Source: Thermoleophilia bacterium (GTDB lineage Bacteria > Actinomycetota > Thermoleophilia > Miltoncostaeales > Miltoncostaeaceae). Taken from it: DNA of 44,489 nt. The translations under genes and the position numbers were made by a program. This document shows positions 14,942 to 22,299 of this stretch, piece after piece. Location: NCBI GenBank assembly GCA_017882585.1, contig JADGPF010000023.1, positions 1-44,489 of the forward strand, in the 5' to 3' direction. Every line of letters starts with the position of its first letter. The first letter of the stretch is position 1. The notes under the pieces were generated by a model. It saw nothing but the letters and a program-made list of their open reading frames with translations, was not told the DNA's origin and did no database searches.

Positions 14942-15353
14942 CCGGGGCCACACGCGCCCAGGTGGTCCGGTGGGAATCCCAGTGCAGCCGGCCCGCCACC
15001 ACGGCCACGGGCACCCACTCGTGGCCGTCGTGCTCGCGTGCGTCGATCCGGATGTCGCCCGCGGGGGCGATGGCGGCATACACGCTCTTGTCGAGGGTCA
15101 ACCCGGGGCGCGCCACGATCGTGATCTGGTCGATCACGCAAATCGGGTCGTGCCCGTCGAGATGCAGCCCGGCCTCTTCGTGCACTTCTCGGCAGCACGC
15201 GGCTCGCGCGTCTTCGCCGGGCTCGATTCCCCCCGAGACCGGCTGCCAGAGCGGCGGGTGCTTGCCGGGCGCGTTGGGTGCGTGCAGCAGCAGGATCATC
15301 GCCCCGGCGGGGGTGCGGCGCACGAGCCAGCATTCGATCGAGGGTCGGATCAT
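14904..15353 (-). CDS. NUDIX hydrolase
   Basis: The 149-residue protein contains a canonical NUDIX box with GGIEPGEDARAACCREVHEE and the following AGL (G-x5-E-x7-R-E-x2-E-E), preceded by PPLWQPVSGG. This metal-binding loop hydrolyses nucleoside diphosphate derivatives; WQPVSGG and the HEWVPVAVV tail resemble dATP/Ap4A-type members, but the substrate is unsettled. ATG 15353 follows GGAG. The last 38 bases lie antisense within the end of nth. Confidence 0.92.
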   Translation of the reverse strand: MIRPSIECWLVRRTPAGAMILLLHAPNAPGKHPPLWQPVSGGIEPGEDARAACCREVHEEAGLHLDGHDPICVIDQITIVARPGLTLDKSVYAAIAPAGDIRIDAREHDGHEWVPVAVVAGRLHWDSHRTTWARVAPVIEQLARASPAA

Positions 15354-15412
15354 CGGCGACTCCGTGGTCGTCGCGGCGGTCCGGACCGAGCGCCGGACCG
15401 CCGCGCGGATGG

Positions 15413-15988
15413 CTACCTGTCCAGCGCGCGCAGCTGGAACGCGGTGATGATCAGCGCGACGCCGCGCAGCATGGCGCTGGCGCCGACGAAGATGAGCACG
15501 AACAATGCGCGCTTGTCGATGTCGCCGGAGACCAGGAATGCCAGTGCGAGCTCGATCAGTCCGAGCACCAGCCGTGTCCACCAGAGCTCAAGCTGGCGGT
15601 TTGACAGGGCCAGCACGATGTCGAACAGGCCCTTGATAAGCAGCAGCCATCCGACGATCTCCGCGAGGGCGAGGAAGGTGTTGCCCGGGTGGACGAACGA
15701 GACGATCGCACCGACGACAAATGCGACGCCCAGGATCGCGTGCAGCCATCGCCACCCGCCGCGGACGGCGCCCGCGGTCAGCAGTTCCTCGAGCCCGGCG
15801 ACCAGAAAGACGACGCCGATGAGGATTCCCACGGCGTTCACCGAGTGGATGTCGAAGCGGAACACGACGAGCGAAAAGACGACCCAGAAGATTCCGAGGA
15901 TGAGCGGGACCCACCACAGGCGGCGCAGGGCCGCGACGAACTCGTAGGTCAGCGCGTCGGGGGACGACGGTGGTGATGCGGTTGACAC
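15413..15988 (-). CDS. HdeD-like (DUF308) membrane protein
   Basis: The 191-residue protein has six membrane helices in three pairs. The first is LWWVPLILGIFWVVFSLVVF, and the repeated GW-type turns (AVGILIGVVFLVAGLEELL, WLHAILGVAFVVGAIVSF, EIVGWLLLIKGLFDIVLAL) are characteristic of HdeD/DUF308 proteins. In enterics HdeD supports acid resistance at high cell density; here the role is unproven. The GTG start at 15988 follows AAGGAG nine bases upstream. It is leftward and probably shares no operon with NUDIX, whose start is 60 bases downstream of its stop. Confidence 0.88.
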   Translation of the reverse strand: MSTASPPSSPDALTYEFVAALRRLWWVPLILGIFWVVFSLVVFRFDIHSVNAVGILIGVVFLVAGLEELLTAGAVRGGWRWLHAILGVAFVVGAIVSFVHPGNTFLALAEIVGWLLLIKGLFDIVLALSNRQLELWWTRLVLGLIELALAFLVSGDIDKRALFVLIFVGASAMLRGVALIITAFQLRALDR

Positions 15989-16188
15989 GGGTCGGTGCTC
16001 CTTGCGGTTGAGCGACGAGGCATGCCTTCTGATTACCGCCACAGCGGGCGATGTCCTTGTCGGCGTCGCGGCTGGCGGACCGCCAGGTGGCGCCAGCCGG
16101 AGAGGGGTTGACCTTTCGGGCAAAGCTGCCGATGCACCCCTCGCGGGCGAAGCCCGGTCAGAGCGTGTCAAGTGTCAGGGGGAACACC

Positions 16189-16476
16189 GTGAAGGCACAG
16201 CTGGTGCGGGTGAGCGCGGTTGCGGCAGTGGCGCTGGGGGTCGTCGGGGTTCCGGCGGCGATGGCCTGCGGCTCGGGCGGCGGACACGGCGGCCATCACT
16301 CCTATGGATCGCATAGCGGCTCGCGGTGGCACGACGGGGGGAACTCGGGTGGGGACCGGGGCGGTGGGCTCCAGTCGTCCTACGGGCCCAGCGGCTCGGA
16401 CGGCCACTGCACGGGTCCGTCGGGCAGCACGGGCAGCACGGGCGGGACCACGCCGCCGCCTGGGCCGCTCCTCTAG
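16189..16476 (+). CDS. Small secreted Gly/His/Ser-rich protein
   Basis: The 95-residue product begins at GTG 16189 after AGGGGGAAC. It has a classic signal peptide (K, then VSAVAAVALGVVGVPAAMA) with a likely cleavage before or around Cys 26. The mature part is low-complexity: GSGGGHGGHHSYGSHSG with clustered His, then Gly/Ser, and a Ser-Thr-Gly repeat (GSTGSTGG) ending in PPPGPLL. AMAC is an imperfect lipobox. His clusters could bind metal, but that is conjecture. No family recognised. Confidence 0.65.
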   Translation: MKAQLVRVSAVAAVALGVVGVPAAMACGSGGGHGGHHSYGSHSGSRWHDGGNSGGDRGGGLQSSYGPSGSDGHCTGPSGSTGSTGGTTPPPGPLL

Positions 16477-16511
16477 TCGTCCCCGATCCGCGCCGCGCGT
16501 CGGCGTGCGGT

Positions 16512-16550
16512 CTAGCTGTACCGACTCACTCGGTGGGCCGTTACAGCTAG
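16512..16550. terminator. Inverted repeat at the 3' ends of the secreted-protein and PPK2 genes
   Basis: CTAGCTGTA (16512-16520) and TACAGCTAG (16542-16550) pair perfectly, with a small inner hairpin (CCGA/TCGG) in the loop. The PPK2 stop codon lies in the right arm. Located between two convergent genes, it is a likely bidirectional terminator, though no T-run is present. Confidence 0.6.
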
Positions 16551-17443
16551 CCGCCGCCGGCCAGCTCGCGCCGCGCGTCGGACATCACCGCGTGCGTAGC
16601 CGCGTCGATCGCCGGAAACTGCGGGTCGATCTCGTCGAGCGCGTTGACCAGGATGCTCGCCGTCGCGGCCCGCGCGAACCACTTGTGATTCGCCGGCACG
16701 ATGTACCAGGGGGCCCACGGCGTGCTCGTGTTGCTGAGCATCTCGGAGAAGGCCTTTTGGTACGCCCGCCAGTGCTCGCGCTCGGCGAGGTCCTCCGGCG
16801 AGAACTTCCAATTGCGCGACGGGTCGTCGATCCGAGCTAGCAGGCGCTGGCGCTGCTCGTCGCGCGAGATGTGCAGGAACACCTTGACGACGCGGATGCC
16901 ATTGTCGGTGAGGTACCGCTCCCAGTCGTTAATCTCGCGGTAACGGCGCTCCCAGAACCGGTTCTCCGGCTGCGCGGCCGGCAGCTGCTCATGGGCGAGC
17001 AAGTTGGGGTGCACGCGCACCACGGTGACTTCCTCGTAGTGGGACCGGTTGAAGATTCCGATGCGTCCCCGCGCGGGCAGTTGGCGCTGGTACCGCCACA
17101 GGTAGTCGTGGCTTAGGTCCTCCGCCGACGGGACCTTGAATGCGTGGACGTCGACCCCTTGGGGATTGACCCCGCTCATGACGTGTTTGATGGTGCCGTC
17201 CTTGCCGGCGGCGTCGATGCCCTGGATGATCATCAGCACCGCGAAGGTGTTCTGGGCGGCCAGACGCTGCTGGTAGTCGGACAGGAGCTCGACACCCTCG
17301 GCCAGGCGCAGCTCGGCGGCGTCCTTTGTGAGCGTGCCGAAGGTGTCCGACGGATCCCAACCCTCGCCGAGGTGGACCCGGCGATCGGGCGCGACCCGCA
17401 GCGGCGCGATGACCTTGTGGATGAACGCGTGCCGATCGCTCAC
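16547..17443 (-). CDS. ppk2: Polyphosphate kinase 2 family protein (PPK2)
   Basis: PPK2 transfers phosphate between polyphosphate and nucleotides, usually favouring nucleotide formation. The 298-residue product has the Walker A segment GIDAAGKDGT (about residues 75-84), then HVMSGVNPQGVDVHAFK, the lid and Walker B region GRIGIFNRSHYEEV, and RFWERRYREINDWERYL. The length fits the one-domain class. The GTG at 17441-17443 gives VSDRHAFIHKV and has GGAAGG about ten bases upstream; an in-frame GTG nine bases earlier is possible. The open frame continues far upstream without homology. Confidence 0.93.
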   Translation of the reverse strand: MSDRHAFIHKVIAPLRVAPDRRVHLGEGWDPSDTFGTLTKDAAELRLAEGVELLSDYQQRLAAQNTFAVLMIIQGIDAAGKDGTIKHVMSGVNPQGVDVHAFKVPSAEDLSHDYLWRYQRQLPARGRIGIFNRSHYEEVTVVRVHPNLLAHEQLPAAQPENRFWERRYREINDWERYLTDNGIRVVKVFLHISRDEQRQRLLARIDDPSRNWKFSPEDLAEREHWRAYQKAFSEMLSNTSTPWAPWYIVPANHKWFARAATASILVNALDEIDPQFPAIDAATHAVMSDARRELAGGG

Positions 17444-18030
17444 GTGGAGCACCTTCCCGGTGCGGGTGGCCGAGGGCGCCGCCTCGGCGGACGCGGCGCC
17501 CGGGTGGAGGATACCCGCGGCGGGTCGGGAACCCCGCACGACCCGGACAGCTGAGCCGCCGTGATCACCGGCACGAGCACCGCGACGATCAGATGGGCCC
17601 GCCGCACCCACATCGCCGGCCGCACCGGCAACGGAAGAGTGGGGCGCCCGGACACGGCTCCCCGAGGGCATCGTCCAGGATGCACGGAGACGGGGCTCGT
17701 GCGGGCGTCCACGCCTCCAACTGCCCCCGGCTGACCGCGATCGCGATCCCCCGGCAGACGAGTCCGACGAGCACGGGGGACAACCCGCGAACGCTGATTT
17801 CCGGAGCGCGCTTTGGTCCCTCGACGCGCGCACGGTCGATGCCGCGTTCGAGTCAAACGCAGCCTGTGCGACCGTTGGGCAGACGTCGTTCAGTGGCCCG
17901 CAAGGTCGGACATCGGTCGACATGACGAGCTCCACCGCGTACGCGGCCGATCGCGACATGCCGCCGACGGATCGTGGCCGCGTACGGGATGGCTCACGGC
18001 CCGTGGTCGGCGACCCGAGGCCAGCCAGGC
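17444..18030. other. Intergenic region without a supported gene
   Basis: Between the PPK2 start and the Nramp-like stop I find only Arg/Pro-rich frames on both strands, none with a good start and none recognisable. The left part must hold the PPK2 promoter. The right part holds the stem-loop at 17938-17986. Confidence 0.5.
17938..17986 (-). terminator. Stem-loop downstream of the Nramp-like gene
   Basis: CGTACGCGGCC and GGCCGCGTACG pair perfectly over 11 bases around a 27-base loop. It lies 45 bases past the leftward Nramp-like stop. No T-run follows. Confidence 0.45.
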
Positions 18031-19677
18031 CTACTTCGTTCCGAGTTGGACCGCCTTGACGATCAACAGGAGCACGGAGATCACCAGGTAGATGCGCAGC
18101 GTCCACATCGCCAATTTCACGGGGCGCGACATCGTCGGCCGACCCAGAAAGGCCAGTTGGGGCATCGTCCAGGTCTCGCGTTGGGCCTTGTCGAGTCGCG
18201 GTGCGGGCACGGCGGCCCCGGATCGTCCACGCAGGGCCGCGACGATCGCGAATCCGATGAGTCCCACCAGGAGTAGCCCTCCGAGCACAACCGTCAGCTC
18301 GGTCACGTTGATCGTCGGGAACAGGACCGTCGCCATCAGGATCCCTGAGAGCACGAGCAGGACGCCGAGGATGAACACCGCCAGCAGGTTCAGCCATGGA
18401 CGGTTGACCCACGGCCCGAGTACCTCCTTGTCGTTGCACAGCAACAGCAAGAACATGCTGGCACTCGGCAGCAAGACCCCCGCGAGGGCCTGAACCGCCG
18501 TGGTGATGACGCCGAGCGGCGCGCCGGGGATCAGCACGATGGCGGCCGCGAGGATCACGAATCCGCAGAAGCTCGCGTAAAACGCCTTCGCGTCGAGGAT
18601 GCCCCGATGCAGCGAGTGCCGCAGTCCGAATACGTCGCCCACCGCGTATGAGGTCGCCAGCGTCACGGCGGCGGCGCCGATCAACGCGGCGTTCAGCAGG
18701 AGGATCGCGAACATCGCCCCCGCGGCGTTTCCGAGATAGTGCTGCAGCCCGGTGGCGACTCCGCCCGCGTCGGTGAAGTTGCCCGCCAGTGGCGTCCCGC
18801 CGAAGGCAAATGCGGTGATGCAGATCAGCGCCCCGGCAGCGAGTACGCAGACAAACGCCCCGATCCACGTGTCGGCGCGCTCGTAGTTGATCCAGCGCGT
18901 GGTGATCCGCTTGTCGACGATGTTGGACTGTTGGAAGAACAACTGCCACGGGGCGACCGTCGTGCCGACCATCGCGATGATCAGCAAGATCGACGTCGAG
19001 GTGACCCCGCCCTTGATCCCGGGAACGGTTGTGTGCCTGACGACCGAGCCCGCGGACGGGTGGCTCATCACCAGCAGGGGAATCACGAGTACGTTCGCCG
19101 CGATGAAGACGAACATGAATCGTTCCCAACGCCGGAAGCTGCCCGAGGCGGTGACCGCCACGAGTGTCAGTGCGGCCAGCGGAACCGAGATGTACTTACT
19201 GACCCCGAAATACCCGAGCGCGAGGTCCACCCCGATGAACTCGGTCACGATCGTCAGGAAGTTCAAGATGAACAGATCACCGACCGAGAACGCCCCCCAG
19301 AACTTGCCGAAACGTTCGAAGATCAGCTTGCCGTGCCCGACCCCGGTGACGGCGCCGAGGCGGATCACCATCTCCTGATTGACGATCAGCACCGGGATCA
19401 GCAGTATCAGGACCCACAACAGGCTCGTGCCGTAGTTCTGCCCGGCCTGGCTGTAGGTGGACACGCCACCGGCGTCGTTGTCGCCGACCATGACGATGAT
19501 TCCCGGACCCAGGATCGCCAGCAGCGCGAGCAGCCGCCGCCGCCACCCCGCGCGCCCGAGCTCGTGTTGCCCGATCGTCCCGAACGCGCCCTGAATGTCA
19601 CCGATATGGGCGGAATCCAGGACAGTCCGCCGCGTGACGGGAGACCCGTCAGCGGGCACTTGAGTCTGATCACTCAT
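18031..19677 (-). CDS. Nramp-related divalent metal transporter, variant metal site
   Basis: The 548-residue protein has the LeuT-fold Nramp layout with about eleven to twelve helices. Helix 1 reads GPGIIVMVGDNDAGGVSTY, where classic Mn/Fe transporters have D-P-G-N. Helix 6 reads MVGTTVAPWQLFFQ, where classic members have M-P-H. Loss of the metal-coordinating Met and of the DPGN Asn is typical of Nramp-related Mg2+-type carriers, so Mg2+ is a possible substrate by inference. Start ATG 19677 follows GGGAGG. The upstream gene encodes a PRC/MgtE_N/CBS protein, suggesting Mg2+-linked control. A cytoplasmic C-terminal linker (GRSGAAVPAPRLDKAQ) precedes the last helix. Confidence 0.88.
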   Translation of the reverse strand: MSDQTQVPADGSPVTRRTVLDSAHIGDIQGAFGTIGQHELGRAGWRRRLLALLAILGPGIIVMVGDNDAGGVSTYSQAGQNYGTSLLWVLILLIPVLIVNQEMVIRLGAVTGVGHGKLIFERFGKFWGAFSVGDLFILNFLTIVTEFIGVDLALGYFGVSKYISVPLAALTLVAVTASGSFRRWERFMFVFIAANVLVIPLLVMSHPSAGSVVRHTTVPGIKGGVTSTSILLIIAMVGTTVAPWQLFFQQSNIVDKRITTRWINYERADTWIGAFVCVLAAGALICITAFAFGGTPLAGNFTDAGGVATGLQHYLGNAAGAMFAILLLNAALIGAAAVTLATSYAVGDVFGLRHSLHRGILDAKAFYASFCGFVILAAAIVLIPGAPLGVITTAVQALAGVLLPSASMFLLLLCNDKEVLGPWVNRPWLNLLAVFILGVLLVLSGILMATVLFPTINVTELTVVLGGLLLVGLIGFAIVAALRGRSGAAVPAPRLDKAQRETWTMPQLAFLGRPTMSRPVKLAMWTLRIYLVISVLLLIVKAVQLGTK

Positions 19678-19761
19678 CGCGGACCTCCCGGAAAAACAGC
19701 ACAACACTGCGGACTGGGTCGTCCGCGCGTGCAGTTTGGTCCGGCGGGAGCCGCGAGCGAG

Positions 19762-19839
19762 CTACATGCTCGGTACGACCTCCGGCTTCCCGGCTACGCG
19801 CGGACGCTCGGTACTGTGAGGATTGTCGGTATCCGTCAT
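19762..19839 (-). CDS. Possible 25-codon leader peptide upstream of the Nramp-like gene
   Basis: A short frame from ATG 19837-19839 to TAG encodes a peptide rich in Asp, Glu and Pro (MTDTDNPHSTERPRVAG then KPEVVPSM). It sits between the CBS-protein stop and the transporter start. Acidic/proline-rich leader peptides such as MgtL sense Mg2+ through ribosome stability in enterics, which is the only reason to mention it. No strong ribosome binding site is visible (GGCAACGAG). Confidence 0.2.
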   Translation of the reverse strand: MTDTDNPHSTERPRVAGKPEVVPSM

Positions 19840-19909
19840 CTCGTTGCCAGGTTCGGGTGGGCGTACAGGTCGTACGCGCCTTGGGACCGTACCACTCAAG
19901 GCAGTCCGG

Positions 19910-21163
19910 TCAATCCTCACGACTGACGTCGGCACGCCATTTCCACTCTTCGGGGATAAGTGTTTCAAGCAGGTCGTCGACGGTGACGACCCCCAGAATG
20001 CGATGGTCGTGGTCGACGACAGGGGCGACGGTCAGGTTGAAGTCCGACATCACGATCGCGATGTCCGAGACCTCGCGATCGGCGTGCAGGTGCGGAGGCG
20101 AGTGCTCGACGACGTCGGCCAAGAGCGTCGCGTTGTCGTGTCGGAGCAGGGGGACCACCCGAATCGCACCGTCGAGCCGACCATCGGCATCGTGGGTGAA
20201 GATCGTCTCGAGCGCCTCCGGCGACAGCTCGGAGTCCCGGATCGCCGCGACCGCGGCTCCCACCGACGTGCGCGCGTCCAGGCACAAGAAGTCGAGGCCC
20301 ATGAGTCCGCCGGCCGTCGACGGGTTGTATCCGAGCAGCGTACGCACCTTGCGCTGGTGTTTCGTCGGAAGAAGGTCAAGGATCGGACGCCGCCGGTCCT
20401 GGTCCAACTCCATGATCAGATCGGCCGCATCGTCGGGTGCCATCCGTCCGATCAAACTCGCCGTGTCTGCGTCGGAGCGCTCTTCCAAGAACTCGAGTTG
20501 GTGCTCGACGTCCATCTCCTCGAAGACGTCGGCCTCGAGCTCGGAGTCGTGGCGAACCGCATCGATGATCTCCTGGCCTTCCTCATGGGAGGCCGCCTCG
20601 ACAAGATCGGCGATCTGGGCCGGGTGCAAGCGGGTCAGCTCGGTCGCCGGGAGCCCGTCGCCGGCACCGGGGACGTGGCTGAGAAACGGCCGGACGCTCG
20701 TCCAGTCCAGGAAGGGTCGGTTCGGCGGCTGGCGCCGTGAGCGCGGCATCAACCGGTGCAAGAGCGCGCCCAACGATGTGTCGATGCCGACCACGCACCA
20801 GGTATCTACGATCTGAGCGAGCACGATCTCGTTCGCGCGGACCAAGTGCGCACCCGTGAGGTTGATCAGCCGGCGCCCCAGGACGTCCTTGCGCAGGAGC
20901 ACCTCGCCGGGCCGCCGTTCGAAGCGGCGCATGTCGAACTTCTCGCGTGCGAGTCGCATCCGCCCCGGTTCGACCGCCGCGATGAGCTCGGCCGGTAGGA
21001 ACACGTCACGCCCGCTGACGCGGGCGGTGATCCCCACCATCGGGGCATACCCGCCGTCGGAGATGCGTACCAGGACGTCCTCGACGCGGCCGAGCCGCTC
21101 GCCGGCGCGATCGAGCAGGGGGACCTTGGTCACCTGCGTGAGGTGAAGGATCCGCGTGGTCAT
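19910..21163 (-). CDS. PRC-barrel / MgtE intracellular N domain / CBS domain protein (soluble)
   Basis: The 417-residue protein has no membrane segment. Residues about 1-75 form a PRC-barrel-like strand-rich domain (LLDRAGERLGRVEDVLVRISDGGYAPMVG-type); a second similar half follows (DVLGRRLINLTGAHLVRANEI). Residues about 170-265 match the MgtE N domain (LHPAQIADLVEAA, LEFLEERSDADTASLIGRM, LIMELDQDRR). Two CBS motifs end the protein, including SDFNLTVAPVVDHDHRILGV. In MgtE this N/CBS part senses Mg2+ and gates a pore that is missing here. It lies upstream of the Nramp-like gene in the same direction. ATG 21163 lacks a clear ribosome binding site. Confidence 0.85.
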   Translation of the reverse strand: MTTRILHLTQVTKVPLLDRAGERLGRVEDVLVRISDGGYAPMVGITARVSGRDVFLPAELIAAVEPGRMRLAREKFDMRRFERRPGEVLLRKDVLGRRLINLTGAHLVRANEIVLAQIVDTWCVVGIDTSLGALLHRLMPRSRRQPPNRPFLDWTSVRPFLSHVPGAGDGLPATELTRLHPAQIADLVEAASHEEGQEIIDAVRHDSELEADVFEEMDVEHQLEFLEERSDADTASLIGRMAPDDAADLIMELDQDRRRPILDLLPTKHQRKVRTLLGYNPSTAGGLMGLDFLCLDARTSVGAAVAAIRDSELSPEALETIFTHDADGRLDGAIRVVPLLRHDNATLLADVVEHSPPHLHADREVSDIAIVMSDFNLTVAPVVDHDHRILGVVTVDDLLETLIPEEWKWRADVSRED

Positions 21164-21351
21164 TGGCCGTACGATACGCGCGACGACAGCCGATGACCAT
21201 CGACTGTCGTCGCCTTCACCTGCAACATCGCCTGGCGCCGGTGTCGGTCGCCGGCGTCGCGGCGGTAGTGGCGCACCCCCGGGGGATCGGTAATCTGGTC
21301 CTGCCTGCCACTCCCGCGCGGGCGCACCGCGACCCATCAGGACGACGTCAC

Positions 21352-21933
21352 GTGAGCGAACCGACCCCCAACGCCCCGACCCCCCACCCCGGGGGGCACG
21401 CCGCCGAGGACCTGTTCCAGCGCGGGCTCGTGCTCCTGTACCGAGACGGCGACGTGGAGGCTGCCGAGGCGCTGTGGGTCGAGGCCGACGCGATGGGCCA
21501 TGGCGGGGCGGCGACGCATCTTGGCCTGGTCGCGTTCCACGAGCGCAAGGACCGTGCGGCCGCTGAGGTTGCCTACGCGCGCGGCGCCGAGCGGGGCGAC
21601 GGAAACGGCGCGTTCCACCTCGGCTTGCTGCGCGAGTTGCGCGGCGACGCCGACGGCGCCGAGCAGGCATTCGCACAGGCCGACGCACTCGGCCACGGCG
21701 GCGGCGCGGCCAATCTCGGGGTCGTCCTCCACGAGCGCGGCGAGCTCGTCGAGGCCCAGGCGGCGTTTGTTCGTGCCGACGAACGCGGCCACGGCGGCGG
21801 CGCGTTCAACCTCGGGCTGATGCTCGAAGCCAACGGCGACAGCGCGGGTGCTCGGGCCGCTTACCTGCGGGCACACGAGCGCGGCGAGGCCGGCGCCGAC
21901 CAGGCCCTGCGCCGACTGCTGTCGGCGTCGTAG
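21352..21933 (+). CDS. TPR/Sel1-like repeat protein
   Basis: The 193-residue protein has at least four 34-36 residue helical repeats of the form A-x-x-L-G-x-x-x-x-x-x-G-x-x-x-x-A-x-x-x-Y/F-x-x-A-x-x-x-G (for example GAFHLGLLRELRGDADGAEQ and GAANLGVVLHERGELVEAQA). These superhelical repeats bind other proteins; the partner is unknown. The GHGGGA turn is repeated nearly identically at DNA level. The GTG at 21352 is preferred over a start 63 codons upstream; AGGA lies ten bases away. It is divergent from the CBS protein. Confidence 0.8.
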   Translation: MSEPTPNAPTPHPGGHAAEDLFQRGLVLLYRDGDVEAAEALWVEADAMGHGGAATHLGLVAFHERKDRAAAEVAYARGAERGDGNGAFHLGLLRELRGDADGAEQAFAQADALGHGGGAANLGVVLHERGELVEAQAAFVRADERGHGGGAFNLGLMLEANGDSAGARAAYLRAHERGEAGADQALRRLLSAS

Positions 21934-22299
21934 ACGGAAGCCCCGGCGCGGTCGATCGACGCGCCACAGGCCCGGCGTCTGCGGGACGCCTGCGGCCGCC
22001 CGCCTCAAGTTCGGCTGGCGCGCGCCGAAATACCAGGTGAGATCAATCATGGGTCTCCTGTTCCACCGACTGCTCGGGGTCACGCCACGGATTGGCACCG
22101 CCCCGGGCGGCGGGGGAAACGCCGGCTGCGGTACAGTGACTGCGACGCCTCCGGATGCGATCGTTCCCGACGCCGCCGTGGTGTGCGTCGCCAGCGCGCA
22201 GGCGCAACTGGCAGAGGGCGATGACGGTGCGCGATGCGCCATGCGGTCCCTCCTGCGCGCGTCCGTGGCGTGCAAGTCCCCGTGCGATTTGAGGTGACC
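21934..22299. other. Intergenic region before the DHA2 exporter
   Basis: No convincing gene. One frame from ATG 22049 could encode 82 residues beginning MGLLFHRLLG, but it has no good ribosome binding site and no recognisable features. It presumably holds the exporter promoter. Confidence 0.45.

Noticed and set aside
17452-19129. Upstream extension of the PPK2 reading frame
   Set aside because: It lies antisense-register within the Nramp-like gene, with no family resemblance; the PPK2 fold begins at about 17443.
19678-19909. M-box (Mg2+) riboswitch before the Nramp-like gene
   Set aside because: The conserved internal loops of the M-box could not be recognised in the 230-base leader; only the small open frame was notable.
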